Of a stretch of 59,826 nucleotides of DNA, positions 1-7,942 are shown piece by piece; positions within the stretch are counted from its first letter, which is position 1; the number at the start of each line of letters is the position of its first letter. The stretch comes from an archaeon (GTDB lineage: Archaea; EX4484-52; WAPT01). The notes under the pieces are model-generated. The model was not told where the DNA came from, did not search any database, and saw only the letters and a list, made by a program, of their open reading frames with translations. The stretch spans positions 1 through 59,826 of the forward strand of contig JAPDKB010000016.1 of the NCBI GenBank assembly GCA_029258795.1. Direction: 5' to 3'. The position numbers were made by a program, and so were the translations under genes.

Positions 1-393
1 ATGGCAGAGGTGCTCAAAATACTGAAGGAGTATGTTGGCCCTACAGGAGGGGGAATACTGTACAACATAGGAGTGGAAGCTGGAAAGGAATATTTCAAGG
101 CACATCATGTGGAAGGAGAAAGCATGGAGGACACGATAGGAAAGTTCTTCGGATTTCTTATGTATTCTGGCTATTCCAAAATAACGTTCGATGGTGAGAA
201 AATTATAGTTCCTTCATCACCAACAGCGGACATGTGGAGCAGGAACATAGGAGAGAAAACAAAGACATGTTATTACCTCTCTGGCCTTTTTGCAGGGTTC
301 CTTTCAGAGCTGTTCAAAAAGCAACTTGATGTCAGAGAGGTTAAATGCATGGCCGCAGGCCATGACAGGTGTGAGTTCGAGATATTTGGATGA
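1..393 (+). CDS. V4R (vinyl-4-reductase) domain protein, possibly 5'-truncated
   Basis: The 130 visible residues look like a V4R domain, a small-molecule or ligand-sensing fold found in archaeal regulators and next to signalling ATPases. Visible signs are the early GGGILYNIGVEAG segment and the C-terminal C-x7-C region (MAAGHDRCEFEIFG) that in this family binds metal or ligand. The frame is open from the first base, so the ATG at base 1 may be internal and the N-terminus may lie outside the window. It is followed after 67 bases by a KaiC-GTPase fusion and then a Roadblock protein, which suggests a sensory input for that cluster (inference). The ligand is unknown. Confidence 0.7.
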   Translation: MAEVLKILKEYVGPTGGGILYNIGVEAGKEYFKAHHVEGESMEDTIGKFFGFLMYSGYSKITFDGEKIIVPSSPTADMWSRNIGEKTKTCYYLSGLFAGFLSELFKKQLDVREVKCMAAGHDRCEFEIFG

Positions 394-397
394 AAAG

Positions 398-408
398 ATT
401 TATATAAA
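398..408 (+). promoter_or_regulatory. TATA-like box upstream of the KaiC-GTPase gene
   Basis: TTTATATAAAA lies just after the V4R stop codon and about 57 bases before the ATG at 461. That leaves room for a short leader carrying the GAGAGGGTGATG ribosome binding site (444-455). It suggests the downstream gene can be transcribed separately from the V4R gene. Confidence 0.6.
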
Positions 409-460
409 ACTGAATTCCCATAATATAAGAGTAGAAGATGCTCAGAGAGGGTGATGTGAG

Positions 461-1603
461 ATGAAAATAACCACGAGCATACCAAAACTGGACGAAATAC
501 TAGAGGGTGGGCTTCCAGTACATGCGAATGTTCTTCTGTTTGCTGACCCGCTTGCGGATGCTGCGACATTCGCTCAGCAGATCCTATCCCACAGAATAGA
601 TGAGGAAGATGTAGGTATATACCTCGTAACCAACAAGCTTCCGAAAGATGTTGAGAACAACATGTACAAACACGGATTCAACACCAATGGTATAGTGTTT
701 ATAGATGGTCTCTCCTACACTTTGAAAAGAAAGAGTGACTCAAAATACGTGATAGACGAAGTAATTACAAGCGGTAAGCCTGCATGGGAGAGAGCAAAGG
801 AACTGTGGATGAAAGCCATCCAGGAAGAGAAAGGGCAGAAATTAGCGGTGTGGGATTGTTTGGAGACGTTCATGGGTTTTGTGGACGAAATAATAGATTT
901 TGTAAATGAGGTTAAGAAGTTGAATGAAGAAAACAAAACAACCTCACTATTCATACTGACGAATTGGGGTTACGATCCCAAAGATATAGAAAGAATAAAG
1001 GAGGCTTTCGATTTGGTGATAGACCTTGCTACAGTCTCCAAGAAACTGATGTACCTTAACTATTACAAAGTCAATCATAAACCAGCAATACCATTCAAAA
1101 TAACTTTAACCGGAGTCACACTTTATATACCAAAGATTCTCATCACCGGTCCATACAACGCAGGAAAATCCACACTTGTTAAACAGCTGTCCGAAACTGC
1201 GGTCAGCATAGACAGGCTCGGTACAACAATAGCGTTGGACCACGGATATGTGGAGAAGAAGGGATTTGCATGTAACATATTCGGTACACCGGGTCAGGAG
1301 AGATTCGACTGGATAATGGAAGTGTTGTCAAAGGATGTGTGGGGTGTGATATTAATAGTGGATTCCACAAAACCGGAATCATTCCCGCGAGCGCTTGAAA
1401 TGCTTGAAAAAGTGAAATCTGAGAACATACCGTTCATAGTGTTTGCTAATAAACAGGACGTGGAGGGAGCGTTGCCTCCTGAAGAAGTGAAGGAAAGATT
1501 GGGTGTGCCGATTGTTGTTGGTGGATCAGCAAAAACAGGAGAGAATACTGAAAAAGCTTTGTTAACACTGTTTGAAGAAATACTGAAAAGAAGGGTGTTT
1601 TAA
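461..1603 (+). CDS. Degenerate KaiC/RecA-like domain fused to a small Ras-like GTPase
   Basis: Residues 1-200 follow the KaiC pattern (IPKLDEILEGGLP near the start, NNMYKHGF near 67-74) and align without difficulty to the intact KaiC protein encoded at 2061-2738. Where that paralogue has the P-loop GIPGAGKTT, this one has ADPLADAAT, so the ATPase site is lost. Residues 223-378 are a small GTPase: G1 is GPYNAGKS (230-237), G3 is GTPGQE (275-280), with Gly where Ras has Asp, a form known from the COG2229 group. G4 is NKQD (330-333) and G5 is SAK (356-358). The ATG at 461 has a strong GAGAGGGTGATG site. A Roadblock gene follows, and Roadblock proteins are known partners and regulators of MglA/Rag-type GTPases. 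The fusion is clear; its cellular role is not known. Confidence 0.85.
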   Translation: MKITTSIPKLDEILEGGLPVHANVLLFADPLADAATFAQQILSHRIDEEDVGIYLVTNKLPKDVENNMYKHGFNTNGIVFIDGLSYTLKRKSDSKYVIDEVITSGKPAWERAKELWMKAIQEEKGQKLAVWDCLETFMGFVDEIIDFVNEVKKLNEENKTTSLFILTNWGYDPKDIERIKEAFDLVIDLATVSKKLMYLNYYKVNHKPAIPFKITLTGVTLYIPKILITGPYNAGKSTLVKQLSETAVSIDRLGTTIALDHGYVEKKGFACNIFGTPGQERFDWIMEVLSKDVWGVILIVDSTKPESFPRALEMLEKVKSENIPFIVFANKQDVEGALPPEEVKERLGVPIVVGGSAKTGENTEKALLTLFEEILKRRVF

Positions 1604-1629
1604 ACACCCTTTCAACAGCATTCCATAAA

Positions 1630-1639
1630 CTTTATATAG
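1630..1639 (+). promoter_or_regulatory. TATA-like box upstream of the Roadblock gene
   Basis: CTTTATATAG in the 93-base gap between the GTPase and Roadblock genes. It is about 62 bases before the ATG at 1697, which is preceded by AGGAGGGTG. The Roadblock gene therefore probably has its own promoter, consistent with the partner being needed in different amounts from the GTPase. Confidence 0.6.
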
Positions 1640-1696
1640 TAAAAAACCCAAAATGAAATCCGGTTATGATAAAAAAGTTAAGGAGGGTGTGGAAAG

Positions 1697-2071
1697 ATGC
1701 CTAAAGAAGAGGAACTTAAGGAAGCTGTCGGAGATCTGAAAAATGTTTCCGGAGTAGTTGGAAATGCAGTGGTTACACCAGATGGTCTGCTGATATTCTC
1801 AGACTTGCCGGACACCGTGAACAAGAGAGCACTGGCTGCGATGGCAGCAGCTATAGTGGGTACAGGAATGCAGGTTACCAAGGAATTGAACATCGGGACA
1901 CTGAGCCAAGTGATGGTAGAAGCGCAGGAAGGTAAGTTCATATCCATTAGCGTTGGTACGGATGCCGACTCACCCATCCTGTCAACGCTGGTTGAACCAA
2001 AAGCAAACCTTGGTCTCGTGCTTCTGGAGATGGAAAAAGCAGCCAAAAAAATCCAGAAAATCATGGCGTGA
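1697..2071 (+). CDS. Roadblock/LC7 domain protein
   Basis: A 124-residue single-domain Roadblock/LC7 protein. Visible family features are the N-terminal helix, the GVVGNAVVTPDGLLIFSDLP hairpin (19-38), an alanine-rich central helix (about 45-57) and the Q-V-M-V-E-A-Q-E-G-K-F strand region near 70-81, followed by a C-terminal helix. These proteins dimerise and act as scaffolds or GAP-like regulators for small GTPases (MglB with MglA, LAMTOR with Rag). The position right after a GTPase fusion fits that role. The AGGAGGGTG site at 1681-1689 fixes the start. Its 3' end overlaps the convergent KaiC gene by 11 bases. Confidence 0.85.
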   Translation: MPKEEELKEAVGDLKNVSGVVGNAVVTPDGLLIFSDLPDTVNKRALAAMAAAIVGTGMQVTKELNIGTLSQVMVEAQEGKFISISVGTDADSPILSTLVEPKANLGLVLLEMEKAAKKIQKIMA

Positions 2072-2738
2072 TTTCTATCCCTTTTTCACTTATTTTGAAG
2101 TTGAGATTTACTGGTAGTGTTTTGGTTTCTTTCATTCTATTTATTTTGATTGTTCTCTTATCACCTTCCATAGAGAAGTAAATCGTACCGTCGGTAAGGC
2201 TGTTAAGAGCAGTTATTACATCAGGCGTGTGCATTCCCTCTTCCACAGTTATCAACTCTGTTATGCCCACACCTTTTAGACGAGCTGAGAGCATCGATAT
2301 AAACCTGAGACACAGGTCCTTGGGGACGAATAGAAACATGGTGGATATGGAATCTACAACAACTCTCCTAACATTCTGATTTTTCATCTCCGTAAGCGCT
2401 TTCGTTATGGCTATCGTGAAATTGGTAAGATTAGCAGGATTCACAACATCCTTCCCTTCTTCCTTACCCATCTGCCATGAGTAAGCATCTATAAAGCGTA
2501 ATGGCTTGCCTGAAACATCCCATCCAAAAGATTTCATGTTATTGATTACCTCATCAGGGGCTGCATTGAGAGTTATGTAAATCGCTCCTTCTCCATTTTT
2601 AAGACCTTCATATATGAACTGGTTACAGAATGTTGTTTTACCCGCACCAGGAATACCTATCAATAAAATGGATGCTCTCTCGGGTAATCCTCCTTCCAGA
2701 GCTTCATCGAATTTAGGGATGCCTGTTGGTACTCTCAT
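2061..2738 (-). CDS. KaiC-like RecA-superfamily ATPase, single domain
   Basis: A 225-residue one-domain KaiC protein. The Walker A motif GIPGAGKTT is at 28-36 and the Walker B strand RRVVVDSIST at 124-133, with Asp129. Archaeal single-domain KaiC proteins are putative signalling ATPases often found near taxis or regulatory genes. The gene is convergent with the Roadblock gene. The start has an AAGGTGGTG site and a minus-strand TATA box at 2771-2782. It is the intact paralogue of the degenerate domain encoded at 461-1603: both carry IPK-x-DE-x-LEGGLP and a matching NNM-x2-x-GF segment, so the two may pair as an active/inactive dimer (inference). Confidence 0.85.
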   Translation of the reverse strand: MRVPTGIPKFDEALEGGLPERASILLIGIPGAGKTTFCNQFIYEGLKNGEGAIYITLNAAPDEVINNMKSFGWDVSGKPLRFIDAYSWQMGKEEGKDVVNPANLTNFTIAITKALTEMKNQNVRRVVVDSISTMFLFVPKDLCLRFISMLSARLKGVGITELITVEEGMHTPDVITALNSLTDGTIYFSMEGDKRTIKINRMKETKTLPVNLNFKISEKGIEITP

Positions 2739-2770
2739 AACACCACCTTGCTGAGTTAATGTGTGCTTGG

Positions 2771-2782
2771 TTATTTTTATGC
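2771..2782 (-). promoter_or_regulatory. TATA-like box for the KaiC-like ATPase gene
   Basis: Read on the minus strand this is GCATAAAAATAA, about 38 bases before the ATG at 2738. That allows a leader of roughly 10 bases or more containing the AAGGTGGTG site. Confidence 0.5.
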
Positions 2783-2808
2783 AGTATTATGTTTATTAAT
2801 TTAGTGAG

Positions 2809-2818
2809 TTATATAAAA
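2809..2818 (+). promoter_or_regulatory. TATA-like box for the methylthiotransferase gene
   Basis: TTATATAAAA lies 18-27 bases before the ATG at 2836, so the transcript would have a very short leader or none. It is separate from the minus-strand box at 2771-2782 in the same divergent gap. Confidence 0.55.
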
Positions 2819-2835
2819 ATTGTGGGTGGTGTTTG

Positions 2836-4083
2836 ATGAGTAAGATTGCGGTGATTAGTTTTGTCTGCGAGTCCATGATTCCGCTCGTTGAAATGATGGC
2901 AACAAGAATTGTGGCAAGTGGTCATGAGATTGTGGACGAAAACAGAGCTGAAGTGGTTGTAATTGCTAGTTGTGCGCTGAGCGCATCCATAAAAAGAAAA
3001 TGCATTAAGAGGGCGCAACTAGCATCCAGTAGTGGAAAAAGGGTGTTAATGATTGGCTGTCTTCCGGAAATATATGAAAAGGAGTTGCTCTCTTCCGTTC
3101 CTAACGCGAGCGTGGCAGGCGTGACCTCTTATCTGAAGATTGGAGAAATCATTAAGAAGATGCTTGAAGGTTATAGGGTAAGGAGGTTTGATGACCCACC
3201 AAGAATTCCCGTTGGTGGTGGGTGGAACAGGATAAATCCGTTGGTGGCATACATCCCCATAAGTGAGGGTTGTTCATGGAACTGCTCTTTCTGCATGTGC
3301 AGGATAGCGAGAGGCTCACTCATATCTTATCCTCCCGAAAAGATTGTGTCTTCCATTATAAACGCTGTTGAGAACTCCGCAAAAGAAATCGTGCTGGTGG
3401 GTGATGATGTTGGTGCTTATGGGCGTGATGCAGGAATGACTTTACCTTCCCTTCTCAGAAAAGTGCTGACCATAAAAGGGGATTTTAAGGTAAAGCTAAG
3501 CTACATCAATCCAGCAAGCTTGCTGAATTGTTTCGATGACCTGCTTTCCTGCTTGACCCATCCGAAAATGTACAGGTTTTTGCATCTCAACATTCAGAGC
3601 GCATCTAACCGCGTGCTTTCTGCAATGAAAAGAAAGTATAGCGCTGAAAATGTTGCGGAAATGGTGGAGAAGTTGAGATCCTCTTTCAATGGATTCACCA
3701 TCCTCATGGACGTTATGGTCGGGCATCCTGCAGAGAAGGATGAAGATTTTGAGGAGACCGTGTCCTTTTTGAATGATGTCAAGCCCGACTCCATTAACGT
3801 TCATACGTATTCTCCAGTAAAACCTGATGAGGAAGTCATTCCTTCGTGGAAGGTAAAGCAGAGGTATGAAGAACTGCTCTCTCTCAAGAAAAAACTCGAG
3901 CAAGAAAGCTCCAAGAAATGGATCGGGTGGAGTGGAGAAGTTACGGTGGTGCAAGTTTCTAACGGCATGTCCCTCGGAAGAAACTATGCCTATCGTGATG
4001 TGCTTATTAAAAGAAAACTCGAGCCCGGAACGAAAACGAACGTGGAGGTGAGAGATTTCCGTGAGTTTTTACTGCTTACCTGA
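2836..4083 (+). CDS. tRNA (t6A37) methylthiotransferase, MiaB/e-MtaB family radical SAM enzyme
   Basis: Converts t6A to ms2t6A at position 37 of ANN-decoding tRNAs (family knowledge). The N-terminal UPF0004 domain keeps its three cluster cysteines (C11, C46, C75). The radical SAM motif is CSWNCSFC (C146, C150, C153). The last 60 or so residues match a TRAM RNA-binding domain in position and in the VTVVQVSNGMSLGRN stretch. The 415-residue length is normal. I chose the ATG at 2836; a TTG lies one codon earlier. The 3' end overlaps convergent gatE by 15 bases. The N-terminal CxxN-type signature is altered (C-E-S-M), but the cysteines remain. Confidence 0.85.
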   Translation: MSKIAVISFVCESMIPLVEMMATRIVASGHEIVDENRAEVVVIASCALSASIKRKCIKRAQLASSSGKRVLMIGCLPEIYEKELLSSVPNASVAGVTSYLKIGEIIKKMLEGYRVRRFDDPPRIPVGGGWNRINPLVAYIPISEGCSWNCSFCMCRIARGSLISYPPEKIVSSIINAVENSAKEIVLVGDDVGAYGRDAGMTLPSLLRKVLTIKGDFKVKLSYINPASLLNCFDDLLSCLTHPKMYRFLHLNIQSASNRVLSAMKRKYSAENVAEMVEKLRSSFNGFTILMDVMVGHPAEKDEDFEETVSFLNDVKPDSINVHTYSPVKPDEEVIPSWKVKQRYEELLSLKKKLEQESSKKWIGWSGEVTVVQVSNGMSLGRNYAYRDVLIKRKLEPGTKTNVEVRDFREFLLLT

Positions 4084-5937
4084 CAGTGCTTTTTTTATGA
4101 TCTCCACAGCATCCTTGCCGTCTATCCTGCCAGCGTAGACCTTCATCACCTCACCCATTATCATCTTGAAGCTTGCCTTTTCCCCATGCTTCTTTATCAG
4201 CTCTTTGACTAGATTCTCAACTTCGGATTTGTTAGCTTTCCGCAGATTCTTTTCCTTCACCACCAACTCTGGCTTTTTACCCTCTTCTACGCACGCCTTA
4301 AGAATTATCGGTATGGCATCTCGTGATATGACACCTTCATCTAAAAGGTGGAGCACGCTCAAGATGGTTCTGTCATCAAGCTTATCTATATCCACATTCT
4401 CCCTGCTTTTGAGATCAGGAATGGTGTTGACAAGCGTTACTGCTACCACTTTCGGAGGGACGTGCTTAAGCTTCACTACCGCCTCCTCGAAAATGAGATA
4501 ATAATCAGAGTTTATGAGCTGTGTTGCCAGCTCCTTTCCTATGCCAAGAGAAAGGTACTTCTCCATTTTTTCTTCAGGAGTTTCTGGAAGATTGGCTCTC
4601 GTTTCCTCTATCATATCCTCGATTATGAATATCGGTGGCACATCAGTTTCGGGGTACATTCTGGCCGAGCCGGGCAACGGACGCATATACTGTGTGTCAC
4701 CATTCTCAAGCGCTCTCCTTGTCTCTTCAGGAACTCCCTCTGCCAGCATCTCCACCCTTTCTCTCACAACCTCAAGCGCTTTCTCTGCTTCCTCCCTTTC
4801 GTCTTCCTTTTCAAACAACACCATCACCACCAAATCCTTTGGTGATGCTTTGCAATTTTTCCTGAGCGCTTCAACCTCTCCTTCACTGATTCCATAACGG
4901 CTGAGGTCTTCATCGGTGTGAATTATACCCTTCATTTTTGTTTTAGCTCTCACGTAGTCTGCTACCTCTCTCCCAAGAGTTCTGAAATCATTGAGCTTTC
5001 TGGAAAACATTCCTGAAAAGTTGTTTATGGTTATGGCAAGGGCTTTCTTGTTTTTAAGCAACCTGCTGCGCGTATCTTTAAACACCTCACCAACATCAAA
5101 AATTCTGGAGACCTTCGGCTTCTTACCCTTTAACTCGTTTTTTATCTCAACCAGCGATTTCTGCCTCTTCACTTCATTTTCCACAAGCTTCTCCATCACG
5201 CTTAAGTCCTGAGCTCCTTTTATCTCGACTCTCGCTCCCTCCTTTATCGAGATGTTTATGTCCTGTCTTATACTACCTATCCCTCTCATCACCTTACCCG
5301 TAAACCTCAAAAGCTCGCCCAGCTTTCTTGCGGCGTCCACAACTTTTTCGGGGGAATTAAGGACCGGTTCCGTCGCTATCTCCACAAGCGGAATGCCCAA
5401 CCTGTTCAGCCCGTAAGCAACATAATCATCTCCCCTCTCAATTATCTGCGCACTCTCTTCCTCCAAGCAAATGGTTGGTATGGGCACATCTCCAAACGAG
5501 CATTTGAGCTTGCCATCAAGCCCTATTATGGCTGTCCTCTGAAATCCCGTCGTGTTTGAACCATCTATAACTATCTTCCTCATAAAATGGACTTCATCAA
5601 CTATTTTTGCATTGAGAAGAAGCGCTATCTCAACCACTATTTTTAGTGCTTCCTCATTCACCTCGTGTGGGGGTTCTTCATCCATCTCCACAAGACATGT
5701 ACTCTTCTTATATGTTCTGTAAATGTATTTCCTCCCTTTCATGTGTTCATGCAGTGCTGCAGGGTCGATTTCTCCGAGCTCGCTCTTGCTCAGCCTCAAA
5801 TACCTGTGAAAAGTTGAGGTGTGTTCATCTTCAAGAAGAGAATCACAATTGCAAAAAAGCTTGTGCGTTTTCAACCTCCTGTGGATTTCTATACCGCACT
5901 TGAGCCCGAGTTTTTTGTAATCCAGCACTTCTCCCAT
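4069..5937 (-). CDS. gatE: Glutamyl-tRNA(Gln) amidotransferase subunit E
   Basis: A 622-residue GatE, the archaea-specific subunit that binds Glu-tRNA(Gln) and works with GatD to make Gln-tRNA(Gln). The N-terminal GatB-like kinase region opens with LKCGIEIHRRLKTHKLFC and has the conserved LNRLGIPLVEIATEP segment. A GAD-type insertion follows, with the PLPGSARMYPETDVPPI motif near 420-435. The C-terminal tail is YqeY-like. Length and domain order match characterised archaeal GatE. GatD is encoded nearby but divergently, with an HD-domain gene between them. Confidence 0.95.
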   Translation of the reverse strand: MGEVLDYKKLGLKCGIEIHRRLKTHKLFCNCDSLLEDEHTSTFHRYLRLSKSELGEIDPAALHEHMKGRKYIYRTYKKSTCLVEMDEEPPHEVNEEALKIVVEIALLLNAKIVDEVHFMRKIVIDGSNTTGFQRTAIIGLDGKLKCSFGDVPIPTICLEEESAQIIERGDDYVAYGLNRLGIPLVEIATEPVLNSPEKVVDAARKLGELLRFTGKVMRGIGSIRQDINISIKEGARVEIKGAQDLSVMEKLVENEVKRQKSLVEIKNELKGKKPKVSRIFDVGEVFKDTRSRLLKNKKALAITINNFSGMFSRKLNDFRTLGREVADYVRAKTKMKGIIHTDEDLSRYGISEGEVEALRKNCKASPKDLVVMVLFEKEDEREEAEKALEVVRERVEMLAEGVPEETRRALENGDTQYMRPLPGSARMYPETDVPPIFIIEDMIEETRANLPETPEEKMEKYLSLGIGKELATQLINSDYYLIFEEAVVKLKHVPPKVVAVTLVNTIPDLKSRENVDIDKLDDRTILSVLHLLDEGVISRDAIPIILKACVEEGKKPELVVKEKNLRKANKSEVENLVKELIKKHGEKASFKMIMGEVMKVYAGRIDGKDAVEIIKKALSGKQ

Positions 5938-5963
5938 GATATTTCACACCCTTGGTATGCTTT

Positions 5964-6536
5964 TCAACTTACGTTATGAACAAGCATCTCCAGAAATCCT
6001 TTAGAGGCTTCAAACGATTCTTTTGCCCTCTCCTTGCTCACCTCGAAGAAGAGGGAGGCGTAAGCTTTGTTGATGAATTTGGATGCTGCCCTTATTATAT
6101 CTCCACTATCTTTGTAAGTTGGCAGTTTAGAGGCAATTATTATGAATTTGACCAGCCCCTGAGGAGAACATCTCTCAATGTTTTCTGCATCACTCACCAC
6201 TTTTTCCTCATTCGTTTTTGGCTCTCCCTCTCTTTCCCACACCCGAAAATCATGCTTCCTTATCGTATTCATTATCGCGATTCTCTTGTCACTCGGAATT
6301 CCAAGCTCCTTAAGTATCTTATCAGCTGCAATTGCACTCTCCTCGGCGTGGCTGACAACGTTCTTTCCATCAAAGGCAATGTCGTGTAAAAGCGACGCTA
6401 TTCTCACTATATTTTTGTTGACCTCGACGCGCTCAGCTATGTGCTCAGCATTCTCCATAACTCGTAAAGCGTGCGGATACCCGAAAAGGATGTCATGTCC
6501 CAATCTCGCCTTAACGATGCGATGAAGCTCTTCCAT
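5964..6536 (-). CDS. HD-domain metal-dependent phosphohydrolase, uncharacterised
   Basis: A 190-residue HD-superfamily protein. His22 in the first helix, the H51-D52 pair in LLHDIAFDG, His63 and a distal Asp in VVSDAENIE give the typical H...HD...D metal site. Such proteins hydrolyse phosphomonoesters, cyclic nucleotides or (d)NTPs; the substrate here cannot be told. I chose ATG 6536 rather than the in-frame ATG at 6560 because the TTTAAA at 6561-6566 is centred 27.5 bases upstream of 6536, which fits a leaderless transcript. The gene lies 26 bases upstream of gatE in the same direction and may be co-transcribed with it. Confidence 0.8.
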   Translation of the reverse strand: MEELHRIVKARLGHDILFGYPHALRVMENAEHIAERVEVNKNIVRIASLLHDIAFDGKNVVSHAEESAIAADKILKELGIPSDKRIAIMNTIRKHDFRVWEREGEPKTNEEKVVSDAENIERCSPQGLVKFIIIASKLPTYKDSGDIIRAASKFINKAYASLFFEVSKERAKESFEASKGFLEMLVHNVS

Positions 6537-6560
6537 AATAGCTAATGCGAGAAGGAACAT

Positions 6561-6566
6561 TTTAAA
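6561..6566. promoter_or_regulatory. Palindromic TTTAAA box shared by gatD and the HD gene
   Basis: TTTAAA is centred at 6563.5, exactly 27.5 bases from the gatD ATG (6591, plus strand) and 27.5 bases from the HD-protein ATG (6536, minus strand). Being a palindrome, it could bind TBP in either orientation and fire leaderless transcripts both ways. Confidence 0.6.
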
Positions 6567-6590
6567 GATTTGTCACGACAAACTTAGAAC

Positions 6591-7937
6591 ATGTATGCTA
6601 AAGAAATAATCGAAGTTCTGAAAAAAGCGGGGGCATCTGAAGGAGATTTCATCAGAGTAATGCTCAGAGATGGCTGTGTTCGTGAAGGAATTCTCATGCC
6701 CCGTTCCGAGTTCGGAAACGAAAAATGTCTGGTCATCAAGTTAAAGAATGGTTATAACATAGGGATTTCTGCCAAAAAAATAAAGAGTGTGGAAGTTATC
6801 GAAAAAAGAAAAAAGAAAGATACCATACCACAAAGAAAACCATCAAAGACAAAAGGAGGGAAAAAGCCAAAAGTTGTTATCCTGCACACAGGAGGGACGA
6901 TAGCTTCGAGAGTGGATTACGAAACGGGTGGTGTTAAAGCCCTATTTTCTCCTGAAGAGCTGCTTGACCTATTTCCTGAGATGGAAAAGTATGCGTTGAT
7001 CGATTCAAAACTTATAGCCAACGCTCTCAGCGAGAACCTGCGTTTTGGACATTACAACAAGATGATAGATGCCATTGAGAAGGAAATAAAAAAAGGTGTG
7101 GATGGCATCATACTGACTCACGGGACTGATACTATGGCTTACACCGCTGCAGCCATTGCGTTTGCTTTTGAAAACCTACCCGTTCCCGTGATTTTGGTTG
7201 GGGCGCAGCGCAGCTCCGATAGACCGAGCAGCGATGCTGCCATGAACCTCATCTCGGCTTTGCAGTTCATAACCACCACTGATTTTTGCGATGTAGGTAT
7301 ATGCATGCACGCAACAACAAGCGATGACTACTGCCACATACTGCCAGCTTGCAAAACAAGAAAGATGCACACATCAGCAAGATACGCTTTTCAAGCAATA
7401 AACGCTAAGCCATATGCTAAAGTGTGGTGGAAGGAGGAGAGGGTGGAATTCTTACAGGACGATTATGTTAGGAAGAGTGATGTGAAGGGCAAGCTCGTGG
7501 TCAGAAAGTTCAGGGAAGATATTAAGGTGGGATTGCTGAAGGCACACCCCCACCTCATGCCGGAGGAGGTGCTTGCTTACCAGGGTTTTGATGGAATGGT
7601 GATAGAGGGTACAGGGCTGGGACATATTGGAATAGAGTCCTTTGATGAGTTAAGCAAGGAGAATGAGGAGGTCATGAAAGCTCTGAAAAAGGTGATCGAA
7701 AGCGGAACCATCGTTGTTATGACCTCTCAATGTCTTTATGGCAGGGTGAACATGAACGTGTACAGCACGGGAAGAAAGCTGCTGAAGATGGGCGTGCTTG
7801 GCAATCTCACGGACATGCTCCCGGAGGTTGCCTTTGTGAAGCTCGCCTGGCTCCTCAGCAACTTCAAAAAGGATGAAATTCCGAAGCTCTGGCACACGAA
7901 TCTTCGGGGAGAAATCTCTGACAGGACGTTAGAGTGA
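6591..7937 (+). CDS. gatD: Glutamyl-tRNA(Gln) amidotransferase subunit D
   Basis: A 448-residue GatD, the asparaginase-like subunit that releases ammonia from glutamine or asparagine for GatE. An N-terminal small beta domain (1-75) and a lysine-rich linker (about 71-93) lead into the asparaginase fold. There the catalytic Thr sits in GGTIAS (101-106) and the second motif is THGTDTMAY. The C-terminal MTSQCLYGRVNMNVYSTG segment is also typical. The start is probably leaderless from the TTTAAA at 6561-6566. Many archaea have gatD next to gatE; here they are split and divergent. Confidence 0.95.
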   Translation: MYAKEIIEVLKKAGASEGDFIRVMLRDGCVREGILMPRSEFGNEKCLVIKLKNGYNIGISAKKIKSVEVIEKRKKKDTIPQRKPSKTKGGKKPKVVILHTGGTIASRVDYETGGVKALFSPEELLDLFPEMEKYALIDSKLIANALSENLRFGHYNKMIDAIEKEIKKGVDGIILTHGTDTMAYTAAAIAFAFENLPVPVILVGAQRSSDRPSSDAAMNLISALQFITTTDFCDVGICMHATTSDDYCHILPACKTRKMHTSARYAFQAINAKPYAKVWWKEERVEFLQDDYVRKSDVKGKLVVRKFREDIKVGLLKAHPHLMPEEVLAYQGFDGMVIEGTGLGHIGIESFDELSKENEEVMKALKKVIESGTIVVMTSQCLYGRVNMNVYSTGRKLLKMGVLGNLTDMLPEVAFVKLAWLLSNFKKDEIPKLWHTNLRGEISDRTLE

Positions 7938-7942
7938 TGAAT

